A stretch of 64,000 bases of DNA. Source: Drosophila miranda (taxonomy: Eukaryota; Arthropoda; Insecta; Diptera; Drosophilidae). Position numbers and translations under genes: made by a program. Numbering within the stretch: position 1 is the stretch's first letter; each line of letters starts with the position of its first letter. Under the pieces are notes generated by a model. That model made no database searches. It had not been told where the DNA came from and was given only the letters and a program-made list of their open reading frames with translations. Below are positions 10,245-22,453 of this stretch, piece after piece. The stretch covers positions 14,924,001-14,988,000 of the forward strand of contig NC_046676.1 in NCBI RefSeq assembly GCF_003369915.1, read 5' to 3'.

Positions 10245-11632
10245 ATGTTTGCGCCTGAAACGGAGGACATGCTGCCGCGCTCAGCGCCTAGACCCAGTGC
10301 ATCGGCACCATTGGGTCTTGCCGCCGATCAAATTGTCAGGCCAACAGTGCCTGAAGTTTCAATATTGTTTGGACAACCTCCATCGCAATCGCAGCCGGAG
10401 CCGATCCCGCAGCAACCAGCGCCAGATTCCGACCCTCGGCCCAGCTTTGCTTCATGGAAGAAGCAAATGCTGCCCCGAGTGAACTTTTCCCCGATTCTGG
10501 CAACAGAACTTGGCCCGCGGTCTGTCCCAGCCAGCGCCAATTTTCCGAGCAGCCCATCCGCTTCATCCAATGATTATTATATTATTCCTCGAGAGCGGGC
10601 TTACGCGAATGAGGCACCATCGAGTAAATACCAGTCACCCAGTCATTCTGGTTCTGGTTACGCAGAGCCCGTGAGGCACTATCATCAATCGATGCGCCCA
10701 CCCGTCCAGGTAGCAACGGATGTGCTGACGATTTGTGCTGGAACGCAAACAGAAGCTGTACATATACCACCCTCTAAAACGTCTTTGCCGTCCGTTGTGT
10801 ACTCCGACATCGACATAAGCAACTTGGTCAATAAGAAAGACTTGGCAGCAGTAGTTGATCTTTTAGAGTCCATGCATCAGGAGCAGCAACAGCTGAGGAG
10901 CCTCTGCGAGGCGTTATTGAAGAGCCAACAAGCAAAGGTAGGGTCCAGCGCAAAGCCTTGTAGGACAGTTGCCTCCCAGTGTGATATTTTAGCGACCAAC
11001 AACAGTAAGTAAACCAAACGAAAAGAAATTAAACCCTAAACTAAAACCCGTCCAAATCACCTACAGCAAAGCGGGTAGCACCTGTTATTCATGATTACAT
11101 AGTGGAAGAGGATGAGCCATCGCCTGCACCACATTCGCGAGGCCTCGCACATTTCCAGTCGCCCCGGCCCACACCACCAAGAGCCCAGTCGACTGAATAC
11201 CGCGCCAACACACCGAAAACTACCCGAATGCCAAGTGCCGGTGTCGTGTCCAAGCCGAATACGGAGAAGAGCATGGTCATGAAGGAGCTCGCCCTAAAAT
11301 ACTTGCGACAGCCAGTGGACGATCTGATGCAAGAAATGAGCTTGTCCCCGTCGCCTGCGGATGTTACTTGCATTCAAAAATCCCCGCAAGCGGAACCGCT
11401 TCGGCAGATAGACAATATAAATGTAGTCCACTCGCAGAGTCCCAACGACATGTCGAATGCATCTTACAAGTATCTTAAAAAATATCGCTTATTACCGGAA
11501 GAGCAATTGGACTATGGAGCTCATGAACAAGATCGCAACCCACCGCCCTTCAAGGGTGGGCATGCGGCCTCCGCTTCGCCGCAGATGCAGCTTAATCTGG
11601 ATAATATTAGGAATCAGCCAAAGCTGCTGTAG
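10245..11632 (+). CDS. ana2: Ana2, centriole duplication factor (STIL/SAS-5 family), 2 exons
   Basis: Scaffold of early centriole assembly that links the kinase Plk4/SAK to Sas-6. Exons 10245-11004 and 11067-11632 join in phase 1 to give 441 residues, against about 420 in D. melanogaster. Seen in order: a Pro/Ser-rich N-terminal region; a CAGTQTEAV segment (about 164-172), a TQT motif of the kind bound by dynein light chain LC8; a predicted coiled coil at about 190-229 (heptad-like, ending LCEALLKSQQ), the oligomerisation segment; a second LC8-like TVASQCDIL (241-249); and a conserved C-terminal STAN block at about 323-397 (MVMKELALKYL to YKYLKKYRLL), the Sas-6/Plk4 contact region. It is convergent with Sec31, 242 bp apart. 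The start was chosen because MFAPETEDMLPRS fits the family N-terminus. Confidence 0.92.
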
Positions 11633-11874
11633 GCCGAAGATCAATGCAATTGTCATTCTGTTCTGTTTTGTTATGCATGCACATGTCCATTCTTCGTCTT
11701 GTGCGGAAATATAATTCATTACACGTTTGTCATATACCAGACAGAATCCAGGAATACATTGACAGAAAACAGATACAGAAACGATAGTAGACATTTAAAG
11801 ACACAATAAGTAGACGTTGAAGCGGCCCGACTGAGGCGGGTACTTTCGAACACGTAACGCATGTAGTATAAGGT

Positions 11875-14800
11875 TTAGCGCAAGACCAGCTGCATCTCGG
11901 ATGCCGACTGCAACAGGACCTTCAATCCCTGCATGAAGCCTGCACACTGAGAAAAGTCCGTGCCGAATGCGATTCGTGTGTGTATTTCCAGGGCATTGGC
12001 GTAGTCGGATATTTGAATGTACTGTATAATTTGATTAAGATATTGTACGGTCGTGGGTGTGAGCTGACGTGAGAAACGTAAAATTATTAACAAATGCGAA
12101 TGATCTGATCCATGGCCGAGTCTTACCTTTCCATCGCGCAAGCAATCGTAGAGATTTTCCAACCGTTTGACGACATCCACAAACTTGCGTTTGGTGCGCT
12201 GTTATTGGGACGAATATTAATAGGGTTGGCCATAAAATAAGTGCAGATTCCGTGTCTACTTACCGGATCATTGGTTGCGCTCAAGCAACGGTTCTTCAGC
12301 TCCTCCAGTACCGTCTGCAAGTAGATGTATTCCTCTGGAAGTGGTGGCTTCTCCTTTGGCACTTCCGGCTGGCGCTGTTGCTGAATCGGTGCTGGCTGTT
12401 CGGTGTACCCAATGGTCTGCTGCTGCTGTTGCCCCTGCCAGTTCTGCTGCTGAGGTGGTCCCTGATTGGGAATCACCTGTTGCTGGGGCTGGAGGTATGA
12501 CTGCTGTTGCTGTTGTGGATTGTTGTTGAATGCAGCTGGATTATAGTACGCATTGGTTGCCCCGCCAGCGGGTGGTGCATTCTAAAAAGGTGTTTTAAAA
12601 TTACAATAAAGCTTCATTTGGTTACTTTGCTGCATTATACCTGATATTGAGCAGGATCCATATAACCGTTCGGGTTTTGATTGGGATCGACAGGGAAAAT
12701 CGGATGAAATATGGGCGCAGCACTATTATCTGCGACTGGCTTTGGCTTTGGCTGTACAAATGAAAAATAACGTTATTAAGACATTTCCTTCCGATTGGCT
12801 GACTATGATTATGGCTCTTACCGCACGTGATGACTTCAATGCGGGTGGATCGTTCCAGCCCGGTGGCGGTGTGGGATTGCGTTGCACATTCTGAATAATA
12901 GGTGGCTGAGCAGCTTGTGGCATGGTCTCAATGGGATTAGCCCCCGGTAAGTAAGAGTTTTGCGGTGCTCCGGAGAAGGGTGTTGGATTGTACCCTTGGG
13001 CTGACGACAGAGGATTGGTATTGAATGCATTACTGTTGTATGTGGGCACGCTGGCCGCTTGTGGAAGAGCTCCAGGTCCTGCTCCTCCCGTGAAAGGCGC
13101 CGCGGATGGGGCTGGGGCAGGAACTGGATTGTATGGCATGCCATAGGCACTGGTGGGAGCTGCTACAGATGGATCCAATAGATATTTTGAGCGAGCATGT
13201 AGCCCTAATCCACCAGACGGGCCACTTGATGATGGTGGAGGCCCTCCTGTGGAGCTGGCGTTGCTGAGAGGCCGGGGTGGGTGATTCAGAGGTTCTTGCT
13301 TAACTGGCTGCGGATTGAATATCTGTGGAGCCGGCTGGGACACTGGATACGTTGCTGGTGCGGGTGGCGCAGGCGTAGGCCAGCCAGTGTTGGCGGGGTT
13401 TCCATACTGATTGGCTGGTTGGCCATAGGACATTGGAGCCACAGGATGCTGCTGTGAGAACGAGCCTCTACCCCGTTGCTGTGGGCCAGTCCCTGGGTAG
13501 CCAAATGGAGCTGGAGCTGCAGCTGCTGGCGGCTGGGTATGTTCCAAATTCACGGCGTTGTTGATTCGATCTCGCAAACCATTCAAAATTTCATTTTCAC
13601 ACGCTGCTCCACCACCTAACGTGGTTATGTATTGGAGAGCTGCCGTGAGGGCTCCTTGGGAGGCTAAGAGGCCGCCATATTCAGTGAGAAAGCCAGCAAA
13701 TCGACCAGCCAAGTCTACGGAGATTCCCTGCTGCTCGAGGGACTTGCACATAAGCATCACAACCTCGGCCAGGTCCTGCAGCTCGGTGGTGTTCAGCTTG
13801 TAGCTCTGGCTCTGCTGCTCCAGCTGCTTCAGCTGATACCAAGCGCTCACTAACTTGTCAATGCTCCCCGCACAGATGTAGCACAACATGGCGTTGCGCG
13901 TAAACTGCACGCTGTTGGCGCACTCGGTCAACAAGCGATCCCCCAGGCGCTCACAGATATCGACCACTTTGCGCTCGCTGTGCTTGAGGGCAGCACCCAG
14001 GGCTTCCTTCCAGGAATCCACAGTGCAGCGGTTGACGAAGTCAAGCCAATCCCGGGTAACCAAGGCCGAGATCACGTGCGACAGCTCGCTCTTCTGCTGC
14101 ACTAGGTACCGGGTTTGGGTTCGAGTAAGGGTCTCAATGCCGGCTGTCGAGGCTATGATGAGGGCCTCTGGTATGCGCTGGGCTTCAAGACACAGCTCCA
14201 CGGCAGCCTCTACGCTGCCGGTGAGTATTGCCTCGGCAATTAAACTATCAGAGTCTGCAAATATCAAATCAGTTAGAAGGAATCTAGTCAATGTCTAAAT
14301 TTGTTGGTTCTACTTACGTTCTCCGCTGGGAACTTTAAACTGTGGCCTCGAAAGCGTGGCATAGTCGTGATTTTGAGAATCGGTTCCATTTCCATCAAAT
14401 TTGTTGTCCAATGTTGCCTATATAAACAAATGGGAAGAAAATTTAGATGAGGCTACTACGATTTCATTGAAGATGTTCACTATTTAGCTGCATTTTCTCT
14501 TTCTGTTTCAGATTCTGTCTAATATTTTCTATTCTTTGCTAATCTTAAATCTCTAGTCTTACCGAATTATCGGTGCTATAATTTGTACTCTGATCGCACT
14601 CAACTTCAGAAGAGTCGCTCTATAGCCACAGCAACAGAAACAGCATAGCCCCACGATGTTTGGCAATGCATGGAGTATGTTATCGAATAGAAATAAGTAC
14701 ACAAAGCAAGATGAGCATATGTATGTATGTACGTGGAGATGGTGGGTCGGAATTGATAGTGCGTGGCTCAATGTTGCTTTTGGAAATGGCGTTGAACTGA

Positions 14801-16560
14801 TAAGGGCTTCTTGTCGCGTCAAAGCGGGGCGGAAACTTACATGGGTGAGTGTGGAAATGCGGGTCGTGAGTGTATCCACATCTGATTGCGAGTTCGTCTC
14901 AGTTTCCTTTATAAACTTGCTGAACTTGATATCAATATCATCTTTGTTATAGCCTAAAGAGAGAGACATTCAAAATTAACATGAACTATTTGTGTCATCG
15001 ATAGGCTACGTGGCCTAACATACCCAAGAGATTGAGCATTTCCTCCCTTGGCTTCAAATCAAAGTTGGCCTTGATGAAGTACCAAAGGTAGCGACCGTGC
15101 TGATCCGGTGTGTCATCTGCTCTCTGTCGGCAATAATCTGCATAGTTGGCATCGGCTAGCGAACGCTCCAGGGCATTGGCACGTTCCACGAGAGCTGCTT
15201 CGGTGGTTAACTGAGATACCTTCACCCTTTTAGAGGTACCATCAAAGCTGATCAGCTTCCCACCGAACTGTTGAAAGGAAAAGACCACTCATTTGTATAG
15301 AAAATTTCTACACTGTTTGTTGAAGAGAAACTTACCCCAAAAGCAACGCCACAGGGGCGCTTCATCCACTTGGGTGCGTGCGTCAGGTCATGGTAAACCA
15401 CCTGCGTGGCCTGCTGAGGAATCGGCTCTTGGGCAAACTGATCCATTCCCGGGAAGGAGTCTGCAATCTTGTTTGCCGTCTGCACCAGATGGTGGGTGCC
15501 TCCGTGGAGGGAGTATATAGACACGGCCCCTTCCAAGCTGGCACTGGCAATTAGTGCCGGGTTGCGTGGACAGAACTGCACATCGGAGTACCAGGATGAC
15601 GTGGTGGCCACTTCCGAGAGAATTTCACCTTCGGGTATTTTAGTATTGGGATTCCAGCAGTAAATGCGATTGTCCTTGCCGCAGGACACCATCAGGTCGT
15701 TGTCCTGAAGGCACCACGACATGCCCAGTACTCCGCGCTCATGGATTTGATATGTTTTCGCCGGAGCGGTGGCATACCTCAGGTCCCACAGCTGCACAAC
15801 CGGCGCCTGGTCATCTTCCGAGGCCAGCCACACCTGAGTCGCTGCCTCTGGATGCCACTCGATGGCGTGCCAACGCACACGGGATTGCGAATCAGAGAGC
15901 TTAATAATCTGCTGGCTCTTGCGCAGATCCCAGATAACGCAGCGGGTGCTGAAAACAGAGGCCAGAATGTGCTGCACTTGTCGATTCCAGGCCACATTTT
16001 TGACGTCCTCCAGCGGCTGGGTCTTGGCGCCCGGGTTCATGTGCGTGGCTGGGTTGTTGAGGTCCCAAATAAAAATCTCCGATTCGGAAGCACACGAGGC
16101 GAGCAGATTGTTTTGGAATGGATTGAAGTCCAGTCCGCTGACAGCCCCAGTGTGCTTATCCTGCCGAGCCAGCAGGGGCTCCTCGTTGCCATTGGCGAGT
16201 AGCTTGGCAGCCGAATATATATTGATTTGGCCCGCCTCACATCCGCCCACGATGAGGCCGCTTGGGTGAGGACCTATGGGGCTCCATATAAGTTTCTGGA
16301 ACCTGCAAACGAAAACAGATTAAATTGAATCCGATCCCATGCATGAATATATCCAAAACTCACTTGTACTGACTGGCCACGCTGGCCTTAAGCTCCAGGT
16401 CGTAGGTTGCATCACTGAAGTTTGGCGAGTATATTTCCAAGGTGGAGCTTGCATTTGAATCAAACTGCTGGGCAGCCGTGCCGGCAGCCAAGAATATTTG
16501 CTGCTGCTGTGCTGGTGACCAAGCAATGTTAACCGTCTTCTGCAGTTCCTTGATTTTCAT
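11875..16560 (-). CDS. Sec31: Sec31, COPII outer coat subunit (10 exons)
   Basis: Outer-layer COPII protein that with Sec13 cages vesicles leaving the ER and stimulates the Sar1-Sec23 GTPase. Exons on the minus strand: 16364-16560, 15336-16302, 15024-15267, 14841-14953, 14563-14619, 14318-14417, 12822-14254, 12641-12751, 12264-12581, 12127-12198 and 11875-12063; that is 11 pieces counting the 57-nt cassette, total 1,266 residues, in frame throughout. The N-terminal 390 residues are a WD40 propeller. Exon 14254-12822 carries the alpha-solenoid, then a Pro/Gln/Gly-rich linker with the PPGWNDPP active fragment (Trp1026-Asn1027), the residues known to reach the Sar1 active site. A helical C-terminal domain ends the protein. 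The intron at 12064-12126 is 63 nt with no in-frame stop, so its retention would keep the frame. Confidence 0.97.
14563..14619 (-). CDS. Sec31: Sec31 57-nt cassette-like exon
   Basis: Phase 0 at both ends (AG before AGC GAC, GTAAG after TCG), encoding the 19-residue acidic/Ser-rich SDSSEVECDQSTNYSTDNS between the WD40 propeller and the solenoid. It can be skipped without changing frame, so it is a candidate alternative exon. Confidence 0.75.
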
Positions 16561-16886
16561 GTTGCAAATGTTTTTAGTGCTGTAACAGAAATAACAATAA
16601 ATATTTCGCTAGATTTTTGTCTTTTCTTGGACTGCTGCCTCTTGCAAATGTAATTGTGTCACGTCCAATTGGAGTGCGCCCCGTCATCACTTTTTTTTAG
16701 GCATCTACGCTGCCGATGCGGCCGCAACTCGGCTGGACTCTGGACAGCATCAAATTTTGTAAAAGCCGAAACTCACTTGGACTTGTAAATACAATTAACA
16801 TTCGCTAACACTTTAACCAATTTAAATTGTTCTTAGTTTTTTAATTGGAACTGTGGATACGTTTAAGACAGTGTTACCTCGGATTT

Positions 16887-16970
16887 GACAATAAAATATA
16901 CCGTCCGACCCTAAGAAATATACCGAAAAACCGTCTCATTTGAAAAATATACCGTAAATATACTGACGAA
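16887..16970 (+). promoter_or_regulatory. aatataccg array, copy B, upstream of Sec31
   Basis: Repeats the order and spacing of the array at 10084-10166: tataccgtccgaccct, then aaatataccgaaa, ctcatt, aaatataccgt, and atatactgacg. It lies 327 bp upstream of the Sec31 ATG but points the other way relative to its gene than copy A does. Confidence 0.65.
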
Positions 16971-17984
16971 TTAAAGTTCTATTTTACATATTCCTCGTTT
17001 TTGTTCTTCCGTGGAATATTACTAGCTATCTGGACCTCTCAGCCCTGTCCACCTAATTTTATCCAAATAATGAACCTATTTTCTACTTGTCTTGTTTATT
17101 TTAAATACTTGCTTTTATTAGATTTTGCCTAAAAAAAGGTTTGAGCGAAAAAGTCAAACAAAAAAACGAAGGAGAATGGTCGTACTTATTGCTAAATTTT
17201 TATATTCCGTTGAATAATGCTGGCTTACTAAAACCCTCAGCCCTGCCCACATAGTTTTATCCTTTTGAATAAATTGACTACAAGATTAATTACTTTTAAG
17301 TACTACTACTTTTAAGTACTTTTATTTCAACAAAAGAACAGTCGCAATGTTGTCATGTCAATGTTGCTGGTATTTGAAGACTTGTTGTATCAACTGAGTA
17401 TGGCCATTTTTATACCCTATTTTTCCATACTGTTTTAAAAATTAATTAATAAATACATTTTCTCATACTAATATGTTTTAGATTTATTCATGCGTTTGAT
17501 TAGTTTCTTGTATAAATATCCTGGTCGCGATATCAATTCTTTGTCTCTGTAAGAAGACCACCACTTTCAATGCGTTTTCAAATCCAAATCGACTGGCCCC
17601 CTAATGTTTAATGTGTTTAATGTTCATCATTTATTTACAAATTTCTCGCTTTACAATTATTCTATGGCCGTGAGGGTGCTGTGGTGGTGCAGATCCTGGG
17701 GTGCCGGCGCCGATGTTGTTAAGCTCATCGGGAAACACCGTTACTTTGGTATAATCCAGAGAGCTGCCACAATGAATCCGTGGAAACGATTGCTTTATAT
17801 TAATATATTTTTGCACGGAATTAGCTTCGATTTTAAAGAATCCTCTGTGAAAACGTTCGGATCAGATTGGAAAATAAATTCAATTTTAAATTGATAGAAT
17901 TCAACTGATGAAAATGTATCTTCCAAACAACTAAGACTATTACATCTGATGCATTTTGATTACTTTTTAAAAAAGACTTGAATG

Positions 17985-17990
17985 TTTATT
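17985..17990 (-). terminator. Dynamitin poly(A) signal
   Basis: Minus-strand AATAAA, 64 nt after the Dynamitin stop codon. Confidence 0.6.
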
Positions 17991-18053
17991 GTTGATTAAT
18001 AAATATAAAGTATATTATAATGGAAATACATATTTCGTGTGCTGTGCATTCGC

Positions 18054-19315
18054 TTATTTAGCTGTCGAAATCGCCGTAACGCGCTGCTCAACCTTAGCCA
18101 CTTTGTTGGTGATGGTCTCCAGATTTTGAGCAAAGGTCTCCTGTACGGAGTGCAACAGTTCCTTGTTATTGACCAGACTGGTTGTTATAGTACCCTGCTT
18201 CTGCTCAATTTCGGCTATAATCTTAGCAAAGTTGTTCGCTGAAATACATTGATGGCAATTAATGAAATGTTAATTATGAAACTAATGTCTACTTTACCAT
18301 ATTTATGTAGGGACTCTAGAGCTTGCATACGCTCAATGACATGCGGCAGTATTTCAACCACAGGCTCCGTACGCTTAGCAATATCATAGAGCTCCGAAAT
18401 TTTCTGGTCGCGTTTGGCGTCCTGAGAGCTTCCGCTGGATTTCTCGGCAATAGAGTCCATTTTTCCGGCCAGAGTCGTTAGGCGCTGCTCAATGGTGTCC
18501 AGCTTGTCTGGCTGCAGCAGTGCAGCCTTGGTGCTGAGTTGTCGGACGGCTTCCAGGACATTGGTCGTGTTGGTGGCAGCGTTCAGACGGCTTAGCTTTT
18601 CTGGTTGCGCTCCCACAGTCTTCTCCAATTGGTATAGCCGTTGTTCGAGATTAGCCACACGAGCTGTGGATGCCAAATCGGTGCCTGGCGTTGGTATGGC
18701 CGTAAGCACGCCGGACTGCTTGAATTCCTCCACTTGACTGATGAGTGCTTTCACTTGCTTGCTATTGGGCACCTGCTCTTTGCCAAGAACCTGTTCCAGC
18801 TTCAAAGTGTCCAATACTTTCTTTGCTGTGCTTATAACAGTGGCCACAGCATCGTAAGATTGCTTCTCCTCGTCAGCAATTTTGCGATCCACTTGCAGAG
18901 CGGCCACCTCATTCAAAAGTTCGTTCATTTCAATCTGCAGCCGCTGACACTTCTGCACGGGAGTCTCCTTTTCACCCTGCCCCACAAGCTCATATTCGCC
19001 AGCGCCTCGCATATCGTAACCTCGGCCAGCGCGGCGGCCAATGCGATCCGTGAAGTCCACGCTTCCCTCGAGTGTTGCTCCACTAAAGCGTTTATGGGCA
19101 GCGCTTGCCGAAATGTGCATTCGCTCTATGGCCTCATTCTCGGGCTCTTCTTCATAATAATCAGAGGTGTCCGTCTCAGGATCGTCGGGCGTTTCGTAGA
19201 CATCAGGTTGATCATAGGCCTGTGTAAGGAACAAATGTGCAGGTGACGATTTGGAGGCCAGACCTTTTGCTAAACTTACGATTCCTGGAAGGTTTTGAAA
19301 CTTTGGATCGGCCAT
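18054..19315 (-). CDS. DCTN2-p50: Dynamitin (DCTN2-p50), dynactin shoulder subunit (3 exons)
   Basis: p50 subunit of dynactin, the dynein activator, acting in microtubule-based transport and mitosis. Exons 19280-19315, 18298-19219 and 18054-18238 give 380 residues, the same length as in D. melanogaster. The protein starts MADPKFQNLPGI, continues AYDQPDVYETPDDPE in exon 2 (the conserved Arp1-facing N-terminus) and is mostly coiled coil (EMNELLNEVAALQ, then SKLDTIEQRL-type heptads) to ISTAK. The first intron is only 60 nt, a multiple of three and free of stops; D. melanogaster protein lacks these residues, so it is removed in the main product. It starts head to head with CG8272, 360 bp between the ATGs. 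Confidence 0.97.
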
Positions 19316-19675
19316 AGCTGTGGGTACGGTGACAACAATCTCCTGGTTTCCTGGCGCAAGGAAATTTAATGTTTTTCAGCGAAAAATAGTTTTTGCAAAA
19401 ATCTGATGTCATAAACAGTGCGGCAGTGTGCCCAAATTTGAGCGATAGTGCAATCGATTGTAGCTGCATTCTGGAAAATACTAAAATACTAAACAGAACT
19501 CTAAAAATACTACTATCTTGCAAGGTGTATGTCCTAGAGAGGGACAACCCTTAAAGACCCATTAAAATTAGACAGCACTAGTTTCAGGGGGGTGGCAGTT
19601 GTTGTGTGGGTGGTGAATCGCTGCAGGCTGGTCAAATTTCAGTTATAGATTCTTGCTAGTATCTGCATAAATATA
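19316..19675. promoter_or_regulatory. Divergent promoter region of Dynamitin and CG8272
   Basis: Within 360 bp lie motif 6-like words (aaatactaaaatacta at about 19479-19494 and aaaatactacta near 19504), a DRE-like caatcgattg near 19450 and a Motif 1-like cagtgtgccc near 19424. This is the usual composition of a TATA-less bidirectional housekeeping promoter in flies. Exact start sites cannot be called. Confidence 0.55.
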
Positions 19676-21929
19676 ATGTCGTCTTTGGAATATTCTTCCG
19701 CTAGATATGACGAGCTACCGTTAGAGGTAAGTCAACTGCTACTGGTAGTCCCGTGACTGTCGTTCCAATTAGATTCGTATCTCCTCCTTTTATGGTTGTT
19801 ATGGGCGACAAAACAGTCACCTGATTGATTACATTTCCCTTTCTTTCCGCAGATTGTTTTGAATATATTTAGCTATCTGGAATACTCCGATCTGCTGGCA
19901 GCTGGATCGACCTGCAGCAGATGGCATTCTGCTTTAGATCAACCCGAGTTTAAAGCGCGCACTCGGGTCTGTTTTTCGAAAGTATTGCTCTCGGATCAGC
20001 AGAGTCCAGCCGTCGATTTGCTGAGATGCGAAAGACGCTTCAACCACTTTATGCTCGAAGATGTGACGCTAGGCCAGGTGAGGGAGCTTCTGAAGTTCAT
20101 AGGTCAAACGGCCCAGTCTCTGGCTCTGGATAATGTCGATCTGAACGACAAGCAGTTCTACGGCATGTTGGGGGTGCTGCCGCACCTCCATTCGCTTTCC
20201 CTGAAGCGTTGCCTCCCGTTGTTCATGTCTGGCTCCTTCCTCGAAAGCTATACCAATTCCTGCTCAAATCTCAACGAATTGGCCAATAACTTGGCAGGCT
20301 TGCGGGAGCTGGCGCTATGCGATAACCAATATCTCACTGACGCCATTCTTATGCGACTTACGTCGTTCATGCCTCGCCTGAAGGTGATCAATATGTCTGG
20401 CTGTCAAATAGCCTTCCACAACGCGCTGCAGCGACGCTTCTACCCCAATGCGAACGCTTCGGACAGTCTGCTGCCCAGTGAATCGGTGCTTACATTCAAC
20501 TTTATTCTGACCATTCTCAACCTACAGCGCAGAACGCTGCGCGAGTTGGACTTTAGCCACACCCTGATCGGGCAATCTCTGCTGTCTCTGTGCGATCTAG
20601 ATCTCCAGTTGCAACGCCTATATCTGGGCGGCTGCAGACAGCTAAATGCCATGACTGTCAAAACCTTCCTCGCCACTCAACCGCTTTTGACAGCTTTGGA
20701 CTTGTCGGCGACTACGTGCGTGACAGATGATAACTTGGCCTGCATTGCGCAGACTAATTCCCAGCTAGAGCATTTGAAGATTAACGGATGCACGGGCGTC
20801 ACCAACGCTGGAGCGATACATCTCCACAAGCTGCGGCGCCTGAAAAGCCTGGACCTCTCCAGCTGTGATGGCATAACCAGCGATGGCATCACCGGGGGGG
20901 TGGCAAGCGAAGAGAACCACGTGCTGCTGGAGCTAAATGTGTCGCACTTGCAAATCTGCGAGGAGTGCATCAAGTCCATTGCAAGCAATTTGCGCTCCCT
21001 GCGATCGCTTCATCTGAACAACTGTGTCAATGGGGTCACGGATGAAGCTATACAGTTCGTGATTGGTCAGCTGCGTTGGCTGCGCGACCTGTCCCTCGAG
21101 CACTGCTCTGGCGTAAGTCCAGTTCTATATTTCCAATCTCATGCTGAAATCTGAATCTTTATCTTTTGAACCTATGTAGTTGACAGATGCAGCTCTCACC
21201 GGCTTGAACATATCTAAGCTGGAGCTGAGTCGAAAGCAATCGGGCTCTCAAGCGTCTACGATGGAGAACTTCTACCCGCCGTATAGCCACAGCCTGGGGG
21301 AGCGGGACAGCTCGCTGCAGTCCATTAAGATATCGCTGAGGAGCAAAGCCGAGGACGAGATCGTGCGCGACGCCAGACGCAAGCAGGTCATGCTGGCTGC
21401 CTACGAAATGAACCTGATACATAAGGAGGACTTCGAGGGGCATAACATTCAGCAGCTGCGAGGTCTGCGCTCCCTGAACTTGCGTGGATGCAACAGGATC
21501 AGCGATGTCTCCCTGAAGTACGGCCTGAAGCATGTCGAGCTTCGGCGACTACTGCTCTCGAATTGTCAGCAAATTTCCTTGCTGGGCATGGAGGCTCTGG
21601 TCAATAGCTGCCCCTCCATTGAAGAGCTGGATCTGTCCGATTGCTACAACATCACAGATAGGACTATGCAGGTGGTCACAGGCAAATTGCCTCGCCTGCG
21701 CGCGCTGCATATCAGTGGCTGCAGCCAGCTGACGGAGCACACCCTCGATGCCATCATCGTTAACTGCACTGGTTTGCAGACTCTGTCCGTCTACCGTTGC
21801 CGCAGCATGTACGCGGACATCGAGGAGCGTTTGTCCGGAGTACACACGCTGCGTAACCTCAATATGGACAATATGACGAGCATCGACAATGCCGATTTCT
21901 TTCGCTTAAAGAAACGTCTCGATTACTGA
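19676..21929 (+). CDS. CG8272: F-box / leucine-rich repeat protein (CG8272-like), 3 exons
   Basis: Putative substrate-recognition subunit of an SCF ubiquitin ligase. Exons 19676-19726, 19853-21112 and 21180-21929 join at phase 0 to give 686 residues. The F-box is split by intron 1: DELPLE, then IVLNIFSYLEYSDLLAAG (residues 12-35) and CSRWHSAL. Many cysteine-containing leucine-rich repeats of the AMN1/FBXL type follow (for example LDLSATTCVTDDNLACIA and LDLSDCYNITDRTMQVVT), interrupted at about 450-490 by a charged, non-LRR insert. It lies between Dynamitin and RyR, which fits D. melanogaster CG8272. The substrate is unknown. Confidence 0.9.
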
Positions 21930-22442
21930 TATTTTGCCGCCGTTTTGATTGTTCTGGTATTGTATTATTTTCAATTGTACAATTTTCGCTAGTCACAGGT
22001 CTCCGGCACCCAGTGGTCCCAGTTCCATACGGCACGAGAATCCTATTTTTATCACATGACCTTAGCTGTCTTTAGATACGAAATCTTTAGCAAAATATAC
22101 ATCATATATATAGTATATGTATACATATACATAAGTATGCTCACATACCTATATGTATGTACATTTACAGCACAGAACATAATAGGAAAATGAATATGAT
22201 AAATTTTTATTGTAAATCAGTTAATTTTTATAAGCCAACATCTGTCCACATTTATATTGTAGGAATATATGTGTGTATGTAGCTGTGATTTTTTTTATCA
22301 AATACAATTCGTATCATATATTATACGAATACGAATATATTTAATATGTATGTAATTGTTGTAACTTAATACCAGTCCATATTTTGTGGGAACTCTAAAT
22401 GCAATTGTTTTTTTTGTTTGTTTGTTATTTTTAAGTGTTGGA

Positions 22443-22453
22443 AATAAAATAAA
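22443..22453 (+). terminator. CG8272 poly(A) signals (two overlapping)
   Basis: AATAAA at 22443-22448 and again at 22448-22453, about 515 nt after the CG8272 stop codon. Confidence 0.6.

Larger units (their letters stand above)
16561..18053. other. Sec31-Dynamitin intergenic region with duplicated blocks
   Basis: Holds the Sec31 promoter (motif 6 array at 16887-16970), two diverged copies of a block about 200 bp apart (see findings), a minus-strand exon-like fragment at 17634-17783 and the Dynamitin 3' UTR. No complete gene was found. Confidence 0.6.

Noticed and set aside
12252..12529. Plus-strand open frames in the Sec31 region
   Set aside because: Antisense to a phase-consistent Sec31 exon; arbitrary composition.
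17604..17894. Plus-strand 96-codon frame near 17.6 kb
   Set aside because: The minus strand of the same stretch is more protein-like and has an acceptor and poly(A) hexamer.
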